Below are positions 1-9,170 of a stretch of DNA of 64,000 nucleotides, piece by piece. The stretch comes from Flavobacterium sp. GSB-24 (GTDB taxonomy: Bacteria > Bacteroidota > Bacteroidia > Flavobacteriales > Flavobacteriaceae). The notes under the pieces are model-generated. The model was not told the origin of the DNA, did no database searches, and saw nothing but the letters and a program-made list of their open reading frames with translations. The first letter of the stretch is position 1. Every line of letters begins with the position of its first letter. Made by a program: the position numbers and the translations under genes. The stretch is from positions 2,170,001-2,234,000 of the forward strand of contig NZ_AP027043.1 of assembly GCF_027924665.1 (NCBI RefSeq), read 5' to 3'.

Positions 1-1534
1 AGGAGAAGGCTTAAAAATAAAAGCGGTTTTAGATTTTAAAACTTTAAAAAACAAACAGATTCTGGTAAAAGTCGGAATTTCTCCAGTAAGTGCCGAAAAT
101 GCATCTGCCAATATAAAAGCAGAAATTCCTGATTGGGATTTTGAAGCTATTGTAAAACTGGCAGATTCAAAATGGAACAAGGAACTTAATAAAGTTCAGA
201 TTAAAGCTGATGAAAAAACAATGAAAGTTTTTTATACTTCATTATATCATACGATGTTTGCTCCTTCTATTTTTAACGATGCCAACGGAGATTATAGAGG
301 AACAGACAAAAAAGTGTATGAAAAAGCCAATTTTACCAACTACACGACTTTTTCGCTTTGGGATACTTACCGTGGACTGCATCCATTATACACCATTACA
401 CAGCCTGAAAAAATCAATGATATTGTAAAGTCATTTTTAGCGATTTATCAGCAGCAGGGCAGATTGCCGGTTTGGCATTTAATGGGCAACGAAACCAATA
501 CAATGAATGGAAATCATTCTATTGCCGTTATCGTCGACGCTTATTTAAAAGGATACCGAGATTATGATGTCAATTTAGCGTACGACGCCATTAAAAAAAC
601 GGCAATGCAAACGCGTGACGGAATGGATTATGTTCAGAGATTAGAATATATTCCTGCCGATAAAATGCTGGAATCTGTAGGGAATGCTTTAGAATATGCT
701 ATCGATGATTATTGTATTGCTTTGATGGCAAAAGCTTTAAACAAAACAGACGATTATACTTATTTTACCAAAAGAGCCAATTTATACAAACTGTATTTTG
801 ATAAAGAAACCACTTTTATGCGCGGTAAATTGACCAATGGAAATTGGAGAACACCGTTTAATCCGCTTTCTTCAGCACATCGAAAAGATGATTATGTCGA
901 AGGAAATGCGTGGCAGTACACTTGGCTGGTTCCGCAAGATCCGTACGGTTTAATTGATTTGTTTGGCAGTGAAGATAAATTTATTGCAAAACTAGATTCA
1001 CTTTTTTTAATAACTGATAAAGTAGAAGGAGAAGATGTTTCGCCGGATATTAGTGGTTTAATTGGTCAATATGCTCATGGGAATGAACCAAATCATCATA
1101 TTCCGTATTTGTACGCTTATGCCGGACAGCCTTGGAAAACAGCGAAATTAATTCGAGAAATCGATGATAAATTCTACTCAACAAAACCAGACGGATTATG
1201 CGGGAACGAAGATTTAGGGCAAATGTCGGCTTGGTATATTTTATCTTCTATGGGATTCTATTCGGTTAATCCTGCAAACGGAATTTATGTTCTAGGAAGT
1301 CCATTAGTAAACAGTGCTGTAATTCATCATAAAAAAGGCATTTCATTTACGATAAATGCGGTTAATAACAGCGCATCAAATATCTATATTCAAAAAGCAG
1401 AATATAACGGAAAACCATATACAAAATCATATATCACGCAAGAGATGATTGTAAAAGGAGGAGAACTGAAATTATTTATGGGAAGTAAACCGTCAACAAT
1501 ATTTGGAGTTAAGAAAGAAGATAGGCCAATTTAG
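1..1534 (+). CDS. GH92 alpha-mannosidase, 5'-truncated by the window edge
   Basis: The frame is open from base 2, so the N-terminus lies outside the window; the first internal ATG (221) is not the true start. The visible part is the catalytic half of a glycoside hydrolase family 92 protein: WDTYRGLHPLY, GNAWQYTW, GQYAHGNEP, PWKTAK and GNEDLGQMSAWY are family hallmarks also present in the next gene. GH92 enzymes are calcium-dependent exo-acting alpha-mannosidases, mostly alpha-1,2, working in the periplasm or at the surface. It is followed by a second GH92, a GH125 and a ROK kinase, which fits stepwise trimming of alpha-mannan or high-mannose N-glycans. Linkage specificity cannot be read from the sequence. 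Confidence 0.93.
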   Translation, partial: GEGLKIKAVLDFKTLKNKQILVKVGISPVSAENASANIKAEIPDWDFEAIVKLADSKWNKELNKVQIKADEKTMKVFYTSLYHTMFAPSIFNDANGDYRGTDKKVYEKANFTNYTTFSLWDTYRGLHPLYTITQPEKINDIVKSFLAIYQQQGRLPVWHLMGNETNTMNGNHSIAVIVDAYLKGYRDYDVNLAYDAIKKTAMQTRDGMDYVQRLEYIPADKMLESVGNALEYAIDDYCIALMAKALNKTDDYTYFTKRANLYKLYFDKETTFMRGKLTNGNWRTPFNPLSSAHRKDDYVEGNAWQYTWLVPQDPYGLIDLFGSEDKFIAKLDSLFLITDKVEGEDVSPDISGLIGQYAHGNEPNHHIPYLYAYAGQPWKTAKLIREIDDKFYSTKPDGLCGNEDLGQMSAWYILSSMGFYSVNPANGIYVLGSPLVNSAVIHHKKGISFTINAVNNSASNIYIQKAEYNGKPYTKSYITQEMIVKGGELKLFMGSKPSTIFGVKKEDRPI

Positions 1535-1538
1535 TATT

Positions 1539-1615
1539 GAAAAGTAAAAAGTAAAAAGTAAAAAGTAAAAAGTAAAAAGTAAAAAGTAAAAAGTAAAAAG
1601 TAAAATGTAAAATGT
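1539..1615. repeat. Heptanucleotide tandem array (AAAAAGT), about 11 units
   Basis: GT recurs exactly every 7 bases from 1544 to 1615. The unit is AAAAAGT, and the last two copies are changed to AAAATGT. The array begins a few bases after the stop codon of the first GH92 and lies about 70 bases before the start of the second. Such perfect short arrays are prone to slipped-strand length change. Confidence 0.9.
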
Positions 1616-1635
1616 AAAGCGTAATGGACAGATCA

Positions 1636-1675
1636 CATTTACATCTCACATCTCACATTTCACATTTCACAAATC
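1636..1675. repeat. Second heptanucleotide array (ACATCTC/ACATTTC)
   Basis: Directly after the AAAAAGT array comes a different 7-base periodic block: two copies of ACATCTC followed by two of ACATTTC, with degenerate flanking copies. It ends about 10 bases before the ATG at 1684, so it would form the immediate leader of the GH92 mRNA. Confidence 0.8.
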
Positions 1676-1683
1676 ACAAGAAT

Positions 1684-3966
1684 ATGAAAGTAAAGAGTTT
1701 AATTTTTTTAGGAATATTACAATCCTGTCTTTTTTTAAACGCGCAGGTAAAAGCTTTAGATCCTGTAGAATATGTAAACCCGTTAATGGGAACACAATCA
1801 TTACATAATCTTTCGAACGGAAATACATATCACGCCATCTGCAGGCCGTGGGGAATGAATTTCTGGACCCCTCAAACGGGCAAAATGGGCGATGGATGGG
1901 CTTATACGTATACGGCAGAAAAAATTAGAGGATTTAAACAGACGCATCAGCCTTCACCTTGGATGAACGATTACGCTCAGTTTTCGATTATGCCCGTTAC
2001 TGGTAAGTTGGCTTTCGCCGAAGATGAAAGAGCAAGCTGGTTTAGCCATAAAGCAGAGGTTTCAAAACCGTATTATTACAGCGTTTATTTGGCCGATCAT
2101 GACGTTACGACCGAAATTACAACAACTGAAAGGGCAGCGCATTTTCAGATTACATTTCCCGAAAATGAAAAATCTTCTATTGTGATCGATGCATTTGATA
2201 AGGGGTCTTATATCAAAATAATTCCGTCAGAGAATAAAATAATAGGTTATACAACACGAAACAGCGGTGGAGTTCCTCAAAATTTCAAGAACTATTTTGT
2301 ATTAGAATTTGATAAAAAGTTTCTAACTAATTCAACTTGGATTGATAAAATTTTGAGTGATAAATTGGAAGCTGAAGGAAATCATGTAGGAGCAGTTATC
2401 GGATTTAAAACTAAAAAAGGAGAAAAAGTAAATGTTAGAATAGCATCTTCTTTTATAAGTCCAGAACAGGCAGAATTGAACCTAAAAAACGAATTAGGGA
2501 CATCGACTTTTGAAGAAACAGTTTCGCAATCTAAGGCCGAATGGAATAAAGTTCTAGGGAAAATTGCTGTAGAAGATAATAATACCGATCAGTTAAAGAC
2601 TTTTTATTCTTGTTTATACCGTACAGTTTGTTTTCCTCAAAAACAGTATGAAATTGATCAAGACGGAAAAATTGTGCACTACAGTCCATACAACGGAAAA
2701 GTGTTGCAAGGCTATATGTATGTGGGAACGGGATTTTGGGACACTTTCCGTGCTTTATATCCTCTGTTAAATCTCGTTTATCCTTCTATAAACAAAGAAA
2801 TGCAGGAAGGATTAATAAACGATTATAAAGAAGGAGGTTTTCTGCCAGAATGGTCAAGCCCAGGTTTTAGAAATGTAATGGTAGGAAATAATTCTGCTTC
2901 TGTAGTTTCAGATGCTTATATGAAAGGATTACGTGGTTATGATATCAATACTTTATACGAAGCTTTATTGCACGGAGCTAATAATGAAGGGCCAATGGAT
3001 GCTGTGGGTAGAAAGGGAGTTCAGTACTACAATACTCTTGGGTATGTTCCGTATGACGTGAAGATTAATGAAAACGCCGCAAGAACGCTTGAATATGCCT
3101 ATGATGATTTTGCGATTTGGAAATTGGCAAAAGCATTAAATCGCCCGAAAAAGGAAATCAGCCTTTTTGAAAAACGAATGCTGAATTATAAAAAACTCTA
3201 CAATTCGGAAATTGGATTAATGAGCGGACGAAATAAAGACGGAAGTTTCCCTCCTAATTTTAATCCGTTCAAGTGGGGAGATGCTTTTACTGAAGGAAAC
3301 AGTTGGCATTACAGTTGGAGTGTTTTTCATGACATTCAGGGCTTGATTGATTTAATGGGAGGAGAGAAAAATTTCACAGCGAAATTAGATGCAGTATTTA
3401 CAATGCCTCCCGTTTTTGATGACAGTTATTATGGAGCCGTTATTCATGAAATCCGCGAAATGCAGATTATGAATATGGGACAATACGCTCACGGAAACCA
3501 GCCAATTCAGCACATGATTTATTTGTACAATTATGCAGGAGAGCCTTGGAAAACACAATATTGGTCAAGAGAAGTCATGAATCGTTTGTACAAGCCTACT
3601 CCAGATGGTTATTGCGGAGATGAAGATAACGGACAAACTTCTGCTTGGTATATTTTCTCAGCCATGGGATTCTATCCAGTTTGTCCGGGAACAGAAGAAT
3701 ATGTTTTGGGAGCGCCTTTGTTTAAGAAAACAACTTTGCAGTTAGAAAACGGAAAGCAGCTTATTATCAATGCGCCTAATAATTCAGAAACTAACAAATA
3801 TGTAAACGAATTAAAATGGGATAATGTTCTTCATTCTAAAAATTACATCAATCACTTTGATGTGTTGAAAGGAGGAGAATTAAATTTTGATATGACCAAT
3901 TCTCCTAATTTTAAAAGAGGTACAACAAAAGAAGCATTCCCATATTCTTATTCAACTTCAAAATAA
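1684..3966 (+). CDS. GH92 alpha-mannosidase, secreted
   Basis: A complete GH92 protein of 760 residues. I chose the ATG at 1684 because it gives a clean signal peptide (MKVKSLIFLGILQSCLFLNAQ). An in-frame ATG at 1624 would only add residues encoded by the heptad repeat. The N-terminal beta-sandwich (YVNPLMGTQS, then the WGMNFWTPQTG region) is followed by the (alpha/alpha)6 catalytic domain with GTGFWDTFRALYPL, EGNSWHYSW, GQYAHGNQPIQHM and GDEDNGQTSAWYIF. The last block carries acidic residues of the type known as the GH92 catalytic base. It lies in the same operon as the preceding GH92 and the GH125, which starts 6 bases after its stop. Most likely an exo-alpha-1,2-mannosidase; the exact linkage is unknown. 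Confidence 0.95.
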   Translation: MKVKSLIFLGILQSCLFLNAQVKALDPVEYVNPLMGTQSLHNLSNGNTYHAICRPWGMNFWTPQTGKMGDGWAYTYTAEKIRGFKQTHQPSPWMNDYAQFSIMPVTGKLAFAEDERASWFSHKAEVSKPYYYSVYLADHDVTTEITTTERAAHFQITFPENEKSSIVIDAFDKGSYIKIIPSENKIIGYTTRNSGGVPQNFKNYFVLEFDKKFLTNSTWIDKILSDKLEAEGNHVGAVIGFKTKKGEKVNVRIASSFISPEQAELNLKNELGTSTFEETVSQSKAEWNKVLGKIAVEDNNTDQLKTFYSCLYRTVCFPQKQYEIDQDGKIVHYSPYNGKVLQGYMYVGTGFWDTFRALYPLLNLVYPSINKEMQEGLINDYKEGGFLPEWSSPGFRNVMVGNNSASVVSDAYMKGLRGYDINTLYEALLHGANNEGPMDAVGRKGVQYYNTLGYVPYDVKINENAARTLEYAYDDFAIWKLAKALNRPKKEISLFEKRMLNYKKLYNSEIGLMSGRNKDGSFPPNFNPFKWGDAFTEGNSWHYSWSVFHDIQGLIDLMGGEKNFTAKLDAVFTMPPVFDDSYYGAVIHEIREMQIMNMGQYAHGNQPIQHMIYLYNYAGEPWKTQYWSREVMNRLYKPTPDGYCGDEDNGQTSAWYIFSAMGFYPVCPGTEEYVLGAPLFKKTTLQLENGKQLIINAPNNSETNKYVNELKWDNVLHSKNYINHFDVLKGGELNFDMTNSPNFKRGTTKEAFPYSYSTSK

Positions 3967-3972
3967 AAATAT

Positions 3973-5436
3973 ATGCAGTCACGTAGAAAATTTATAAAAA
4001 ACGCAGGCATTTTTTCAGCAGGATTATTAGCACTTCAGACAGAAGCTTTCGGATTTAATTCAGATACTTTTCAGTTTCCACTAAAAGATTTTGTTTCAAA
4101 AAGGCCTCCTGTTGCCGAAAGAAAATTTACAAGTAAAGCAATTGAAGCCGCTATCGTGCGCATTAAAAAACAAATTGCCAATCCAGAACTGGCATGGATA
4201 TTTGAAAACTGTTTTCCAAATACCCTAGACACCACAGTTGATTTTGAGGTTATTGATGGAAAACCAGATACCTACGTAATTACAGGAGATATTGATGCCA
4301 TGTGGCTAAGAGATAGTACAGCGCAGATCTGGCCGTATATTCCGTTTGTAAAAGAAGATCCGAAACTGGCCGAATTGGTGAAAGGAGTAATTAATCGTCA
4401 AGCGAAATGTATCCTGTTGGATCCGTATGCGAATGCTTTTTATAAAGATTTTACTAAGGAAAGCGAATGGAAAAATGACCTTACCAAAATGCAGCCCGGA
4501 ATTCATGAAAGAAAATGGGAAATTGATAGTTTGTGTTACCCAGTTCGCTTAGCACACGGCTATTGGAAAGAAACGGGAGATATTAGTTTGTTTGATGCAA
4601 AATGGAAAGAAGCGATGCTTTTGGTTCTGCAGACTTTTAAAGAACAGCAGCGAATGGATGGAAAAGGCGGACCTTATAGTTTTCAGCGTCAGACGGCATG
4701 GGCAACAGACGGCGTTCCGCTAGGGGGTTATGGTTATCCTGTAAAACCTTGCGGATTAATTGTTTCAACTTTCAGGCCAAGCGACGATTCTACTTTATTC
4801 GGTTATCTGATTCCGAGTAATATGTTTGCGATCGAAATCTTAGGATATCTGATTGAAATTTTCTCTCTTCCAGCCTTAAAGGATAATGATTTGGTTGCGA
4901 AAGCCACAAAATTAAGAGATGAGGTTCAGAAGGGTCTTAATGAACACGGAATTATCAATCACCCAAAATTCGGAAAAATTATAGCTTTTGAAGTAAACGG
5001 ATATGGCAGTTTCCACATGATGGACGATGCCAATGTACCGTCATTATTATCATTGCCGTATTTAGGTGCTATTGCTCCAAATGACCCTTTATATCTGAAT
5101 ACAAGAAAAGTAGTACTGTCTGAGAATAATCCGTTTTTTTATAAAGGAAAAGCAGGAGAAGGTATTGGTGGTCCGCACACAGGAGTAGATACGATTTGGC
5201 CAATGAGTATTGTTTTGAGAGCCATTACAAGTGTAGACGAAAAAGAAATAAAAAACTGCATCAGCAATTTAATAAAAACAAATGCCGATACTGGATTTAT
5301 GCACGAATCATTTCATAAAGACGATGTAAACAAGTTTACCCGTAAATGGTTTGCTTGGGCGAATACATTATTTGGTGAAATGATTGTTCACACCAGTATC
5401 CATTACCCTCATATTTTGAAAGATAAAAATATCTAG
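3973..5436 (+). CDS. GH125 exo-alpha-1,6-mannosidase
   Basis: A 487-residue protein of the metal-independent alpha-mannosidase family GH125 (formerly DUF1237), recognisable from DVDFEVIDGKPDTYVITGDIDAMWLRDS-like blocks (written in pieces: GDIDAMWLRDSTAQ, WEIDSLCYPVRLA, TDGVPLGGYGYPVKPCG, GEGIGGPHTG, MHESFHKDD, KWFAWANTLFGE). The N-terminus MQSRRKFIKNAGIFSAGLLAL is a twin-arginine-like signal (RRKFIK followed by a hydrophobic stretch), suggesting Tat-type export. The family removes non-reducing alpha-1,6-linked mannose. Six bases separate it from the upstream GH92 and 24 from the ROK kinase, consistent with one transcript. GH92 plus GH125 is a typical pairing in Bacteroidota mannan loci. Confidence 0.93.
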   Translation: MQSRRKFIKNAGIFSAGLLALQTEAFGFNSDTFQFPLKDFVSKRPPVAERKFTSKAIEAAIVRIKKQIANPELAWIFENCFPNTLDTTVDFEVIDGKPDTYVITGDIDAMWLRDSTAQIWPYIPFVKEDPKLAELVKGVINRQAKCILLDPYANAFYKDFTKESEWKNDLTKMQPGIHERKWEIDSLCYPVRLAHGYWKETGDISLFDAKWKEAMLLVLQTFKEQQRMDGKGGPYSFQRQTAWATDGVPLGGYGYPVKPCGLIVSTFRPSDDSTLFGYLIPSNMFAIEILGYLIEIFSLPALKDNDLVAKATKLRDEVQKGLNEHGIINHPKFGKIIAFEVNGYGSFHMMDDANVPSLLSLPYLGAIAPNDPLYLNTRKVVLSENNPFFYKGKAGEGIGGPHTGVDTIWPMSIVLRAITSVDEKEIKNCISNLIKTNADTGFMHESFHKDDVNKFTRKWFAWANTLFGEMIVHTSIHYPHILKDKNI

Positions 5437-5460
5437 TACTAAAAAGCGAAATAATTAAAA

Positions 5461-6360
5461 ATGAATACATCACACGCCATTGGGCTGGATATAGGAGGAA
5501 CGCATATCACAGCTGCGGTTATTAATAAAACAGAGATGAAGGTTCTTGATTTTTCTCTCTGTAAAGAATCTTTCGATTCGAATAGACCTGCAGATGAGGT
5601 TATGAGCATTTGGAAAAAAGTAATTCACACCGCAATAGAAAATTCTAAAATTAAAGATATCGCAGGAATTGCAATTTGCATGCCTGGACCATTTGATTAT
5701 AAAAATGGCATTTGCTGGATTAAAGATCAGTCTAAATACGAACATTTTTACGGATTAAACATTCGAGAATTGCTTTTAGAAACTTTAGATTTTCCTGCAA
5801 ATTTTCCAATTCTTTTTGAAAATGACGCTGTTTGTTTTGGAAAAGGAGAAGTTTTTAAACAACAGGAAAATCTTTCTAAAAAAGTAATGGCTGTAACATT
5901 AGGCACAGGATTAGGAGCTTGTTTTATTGACAAAGGAGCATCAATAAGTTCGGGTAATTCTGTTCCCGCTGATGGCGAAATATACAATTTATCTTATAAA
6001 GATGGAATTGCAGAAGATTATGTTTCAGTTAGAGGTCTTTTATCACATTACAAATCATTAAGTGGTAGCGATCTTAATAATGGTTTAGAACTTTACAATC
6101 TAGCGAAAAATGGAGATAAGCAGGCAATTCAGGTATTTGAAAGAATGGGAGAGGACTTAGCAACAGTCGCAATTCCATGGATTGCCAACTTTACAGCAGA
6201 TCATATTATTATTGGTGGAAAAATAGCCAATGCAAGCGATTTGTTTTTGCATTCCTTTAATAAAATAATTCAGGAATCTGGTTTTAAAATTGAGGTTTCC
6301 ATTTCAAATGACAATGAAGTTGCAGCCTTATTAGGAGCAGTCAGTTTTCTTTGTGATTAA
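5461..6360 (+). CDS. ROK family sugar kinase
   Basis: A 299-residue cytoplasmic ROK (repressor, ORF, kinase) protein. The N-terminal phosphate loop reads GLDIGGTHITAAVI; GIAICMPGPFDY, ENDAVCFGKGE (catalytic-region Asp) and TLGTGLGACFIDKG follow in the usual order. There is no N-terminal helix-turn-helix, so it is a kinase rather than an NagC/XylR repressor. The classical ROK zinc motif (CxCGxxGC) is not visible. As last gene of the mannosidase operon it probably phosphorylates mannose or another hexose released by the upstream enzymes; substrate is inference from context. Confidence 0.9.
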   Translation: MNTSHAIGLDIGGTHITAAVINKTEMKVLDFSLCKESFDSNRPADEVMSIWKKVIHTAIENSKIKDIAGIAICMPGPFDYKNGICWIKDQSKYEHFYGLNIRELLLETLDFPANFPILFENDAVCFGKGEVFKQQENLSKKVMAVTLGTGLGACFIDKGASISSGNSVPADGEIYNLSYKDGIAEDYVSVRGLLSHYKSLSGSDLNNGLELYNLAKNGDKQAIQVFERMGEDLATVAIPWIANFTADHIIIGGKIANASDLFLHSFNKIIQESGFKIEVSISNDNEVAALLGAVSFLCD

Positions 6361-6363
6361 AAT

Positions 6364-6395
6364 AAAAACGGATGAGGTAAAACTCATCCGTTTTT
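6364..6395 (+). terminator. Rho-independent terminator of the mannosidase operon
   Basis: A perfect 13-bp stem (6364-6376 with 6383-6395, AAAAACGGATGAG and its complement) with a 6-base loop ends in a T-run. It begins 4 bases after the ROK kinase stop codon. The symmetric A/T flanks would let it work in both directions. Confidence 0.9.
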
Positions 6396-6484
6396 GTTTT
6401 ACAGTTGTTTTAAAGCTTTTTAGGTTGCCTTTGTAAAAGTTTTGTCAGTTCTGTGGAAACAGCATATTTTCAAAAGCAATAAAA

Positions 6485-6516
6485 AAATCCTTTAAATCGT
6501 AAGATTTAAAGGATTT
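6485..6516. repeat. Perfect 14-bp inverted repeat
   Basis: AAATCCTTTAAATC (6485-6498) and its exact complement (6503-6516) are separated by GTAA. It lies 90 bases after the operon terminator with no gene near it. It may be a second terminator or part of a structured junction with the hairpins at 6547-6599. Confidence 0.75.
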
Positions 6517-6546
6517 AACTTTTAGAGTTTCTTTTGAAACTTCTGC

Positions 6547-6641
6547 TGGCGGAGAAAGAGGCTCCGCCACCTGTATCGTAAGCCCCAGTAAACACTGGGC
6601 GTAATGTTATGTCAAAAAAAGCAGGGCACTAATAGGGCACT
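6547..6641. other. Hairpin pair plus direct repeat at the island's left edge
   Basis: Stem TGGCGGAG/CTCCGCCA (6547-6554 with 6562-6569) is followed by CCCAGT/ACTGGG (6584-6589 with 6594-6599). AGGGCACT then occurs twice in direct orientation (6623-6630 and 6634-6641), 11 bases apart. The piece TGGCGGAGAAAGAGG resembles the reverse complement of a tRNA 3' end. Repeats of this spacing can be arm-type integrase sites, so an old attachment site is possible. No second copy was found at the other end of the island, so this is only suggestive. The rest of the 6361-6828 gap shows nothing else. Confidence 0.35.
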
Positions 6642-6828
6642 CTTAAAATTCTTGGGTTTATTAACCTCTGCAAATGTAGGAAAAAAAATCGAGAAATGGC
6701 TGGAAAATATCGAGAAAACGGGTCTTTGTAAATTCAGTGAAACTATCAATATAAAAAAACTAATTAAGGTAGTATAAATGCATTGCGGTTATTTTTGTAA
6801 AAATATTAGTGCTAATTTTAAGTTCTTA

Positions 6829-8355
6829 TTAATTTTCGTCATCTGCTTCTGTGAACCATGAATTCAAATTATTAAAATTTATAATATTTGGATTTTCAGA
6901 AATAACTGGAAAACGAGTAACTACAAAATGTTCAATTTCAGTTTTTTCTAATTTTTCTAATAATAGCAGCTCTCTCGACTTTTCTTTTAACAGAGATCTT
7001 TCATAGTAATTTACAAGTAGAGAATTTAACTGAGACATTTTTTTATAGTCCTGACTAATGTCAGATATTTCAACGAAATTATTTTTGCATTGAAAATTGA
7101 AAATTTTATCTTTTTTCACCGTCACGACGTCAAATTCTTTTCGGTTTATTCGTGTAATACCAGAATTTAAATATCCTTTTTCATTAAGTATTTGCGATAC
7201 TCGAGACTCAAAAATAAAACCAGAATGCACCTGAAATCTTCTGTTTTTAAGAAGAGACGAATAAATAGTCCTATAGACAAATCTCATAAGTAAAACGACA
7301 GTCGAGTAATATTGGTTTTCAATTCGTTGAAATGGAGCAGGGGAGTTTAATGTTTCAAAATATTCCTGCGAATTATTAAATAAACAAAGTGATTTGTACT
7401 TACTTGAAATTTCCTCGAAACGAGTATTACTAATTTCAAAGTCAAAATCATTTATTAAACTTGGAGCTAAGTCGCATAATAATAAATTTATTTCATTGAA
7501 TTCCGTTAAGGTTTCGACCTTATATTTTTTAAAATAATCTTCAAATTGCATCATGCAATTTGCAATTTCGCTAAAAGAAAAAATTTTTGATGTAGATTTT
7601 CCAAGATTTTGCCTTACTATTAGGGGCTCAGGTCGTAACTCTATCTGATCAGCAAGCGAAAGTCTTTGGGGATCTAAAAAAAAAGAGTCCAAATGCTTAA
7701 ACTCATAATTCGCTTTTGCGACACTGCCATCACTTTTAAGCTCATAATCATCATAGCAATGATTTAAAATCAAGCCAAAATGTGCTGAAGTAACACCAAC
7801 CATAAAATGATCAATATAGTACTGAAAGTCACTTAGCAAATTAATAAAATCAAGTTTTCTTTTACCTTTGGCAACTTTAGGAATCAAATTTAAAAATGCT
7901 AAATAATATAGTCGTCTTGATTGTAAATAAAGTATACTCTTGGCAACGGTAGATGTATTAAATTCATTTCCGAAATCATTCCAAATTTTCTGATCTTGAA
8001 AGGTTTTATCAATACTTCCCAGCATTATTGCCATATTTTTAAATCTGTTCCATATTTCAATATCAAAAGTGTTCTCTATTATGGAACGAAGTTCTCCCAA
8101 TTTTACCAAATTTTGTCTATTGGTAAAATCTAAATTAAGCGATAGATATTTAAGTCTATTAATCGGGTTTTTTAATTCATAGGCAATATTAATAAATTCA
8201 TCAATTGACTGGATTAGCAAACGCCAATTTTCAAATAGTGAAACAGCATCATATTCTGCAATTAGATTATTTAATTGATTAATATTATATTTAATAGCAC
8301 TATTGTAAAATGACGATAATTCCTGCTCTTTTAATACTCCCGTAAACATTTTCAT
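6829..8355 (-). CDS. Protein with C-terminal PD-(D/E)XK nuclease-like domain
   Basis: A 508-residue protein I cannot assign to a named family. The first ~375 residues are mostly helical without obvious motif. The last ~130 residues look like a PD-(D/E)XK restriction-endonuclease-like fold: FESRVSQILNEKGY (Glu383 on the first helix), RKEFDVVTV (Asp409), then FNFQCKN (Gln422-x-Lys424) on the next strand. The QxK form occurs in Mrr-like nucleases. It stands alone, opposite to the Mrr gene upstream, in a defence-type island. It is lower in GC than the neighbouring sugar operon by eye. A defence nuclease is the likeliest role, with the large N-terminal part as sensor; this is inference. Confidence 0.7.
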   Translation of the reverse strand: MKMFTGVLKEQELSSFYNSAIKYNINQLNNLIAEYDAVSLFENWRLLIQSIDEFINIAYELKNPINRLKYLSLNLDFTNRQNLVKLGELRSIIENTFDIEIWNRFKNMAIMLGSIDKTFQDQKIWNDFGNEFNTSTVAKSILYLQSRRLYYLAFLNLIPKVAKGKRKLDFINLLSDFQYYIDHFMVGVTSAHFGLILNHCYDDYELKSDGSVAKANYEFKHLDSFFLDPQRLSLADQIELRPEPLIVRQNLGKSTSKIFSFSEIANCMMQFEDYFKKYKVETLTEFNEINLLLCDLAPSLINDFDFEISNTRFEEISSKYKSLCLFNNSQEYFETLNSPAPFQRIENQYYSTVVLLMRFVYRTIYSSLLKNRRFQVHSGFIFESRVSQILNEKGYLNSGITRINRKEFDVVTVKKDKIFNFQCKNNFVEISDISQDYKKMSQLNSLLVNYYERSLLKEKSRELLLLEKLEKTEIEHFVVTRFPVISENPNIINFNNLNSWFTEADDEN

Positions 8356-9146
8356 TGTTAGTAAATTATAACGATTTAAATAGAAAAATTAACTGTCTTT
8401 ACTTCGATTACAATTTCATTGTTAAAATTGTTGAAAATGTTTTAAGTAAGATATCACAAAAAAAAGTATTCTAATTTAGATAACAAAACTCAATGGAGTT
8501 ATTTAATGAAAAAATACTACAAATTATGAATATAAGAACTGTACATTATAAATTTGGTTTCTGATTTCGCTTTTCGGATTCATTTTAAATCTTTACACAA
8601 TTAAAAATTTAGTTTATGAAGAAGAATACCTTTCCGAACTTTAAAGTTATTACTTTTAAGGTTGGGCAGCACAAAGTTCACAGATTTATTACTATTCATT
8701 AAATTATATAATTTACCTTTATCACAAAGTTGTCTGTGGTATAGATTATTTTTAGGAAAAGCGATCATTTTTTAATAATACATTTCCCTATTCTTCAAAA
8801 TCTCTACTTACTAAATTGAAATTGCTTTAGCTGTCTGTAAAATAGTTAGTAAATATGAGCTTTTTTCGAACTATTTTCAAACTAATCATAATTTTGTAAT
8901 GAATTTTATTGACGAATTATTCTTGCAATAATCTGCAGTGACTAATTTGTTTGGGAGAAGAAGCAATTTTATTATAATTAAATAATATTGACTCCGGGAA
9001 TATTCTCATTACTTGTATAATCGATTTCAATTACTATACTTAATTTTACCCGAGTTTCATTCTTCGAATTTATTTTCATATTTGTAAGGCACTGCTGTAG
9101 TTTTAATGACAATTTATTGGAAATATTAACGGAGGTATTTTTTTCG
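8356..9146. other. Gene-free AT-rich gap
   Basis: About 790 bases between two divergent nuclease genes. Only short open frames exist. The longest, on the minus strand near 8978-9181, overlaps the promoter and start of the Mrr gene and has no recognisable protein character. No repeat, tRNA or strong hairpin was seen. It may hold decayed sequence. Confidence 0.5.
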
Positions 9147-9154
9147 TATTTTTG
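9147..9154 (+). promoter_or_regulatory. -7 box (TATTTTTG) of the Mrr gene
   Basis: TATTTTTG matches the Bacteroidota -7 consensus TAnnTTTG and sits 16 bases before the ATG at 9171. A TTG at 9117 lies upstream but at longer than usual spacing. The box argues against the longer frame that starts with that TTG. Confidence 0.55.
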
Positions 9155-9170
9155 CAATAAACTGAATAGA

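Noticed and set aside
1539..1675. CRISPR array
   Set aside because: The units are 7 bases long with no spacers and no cas genes nearby.
1624..1683. 20-residue N-terminal extension of the second GH92
   Set aside because: It is encoded by the heptad repeat and would bury the signal peptide; the ATG at 1684 gives a normal exported protein.
6547..6569. Possible tRNA gene fragment (TGGCGGAGAAAGAGG)
   Set aside because: Only about 15 bases resemble a tRNA end and they form a simple 8-bp hairpin; no acceptor, anticodon or T arm follows, so no tRNA is annotated.
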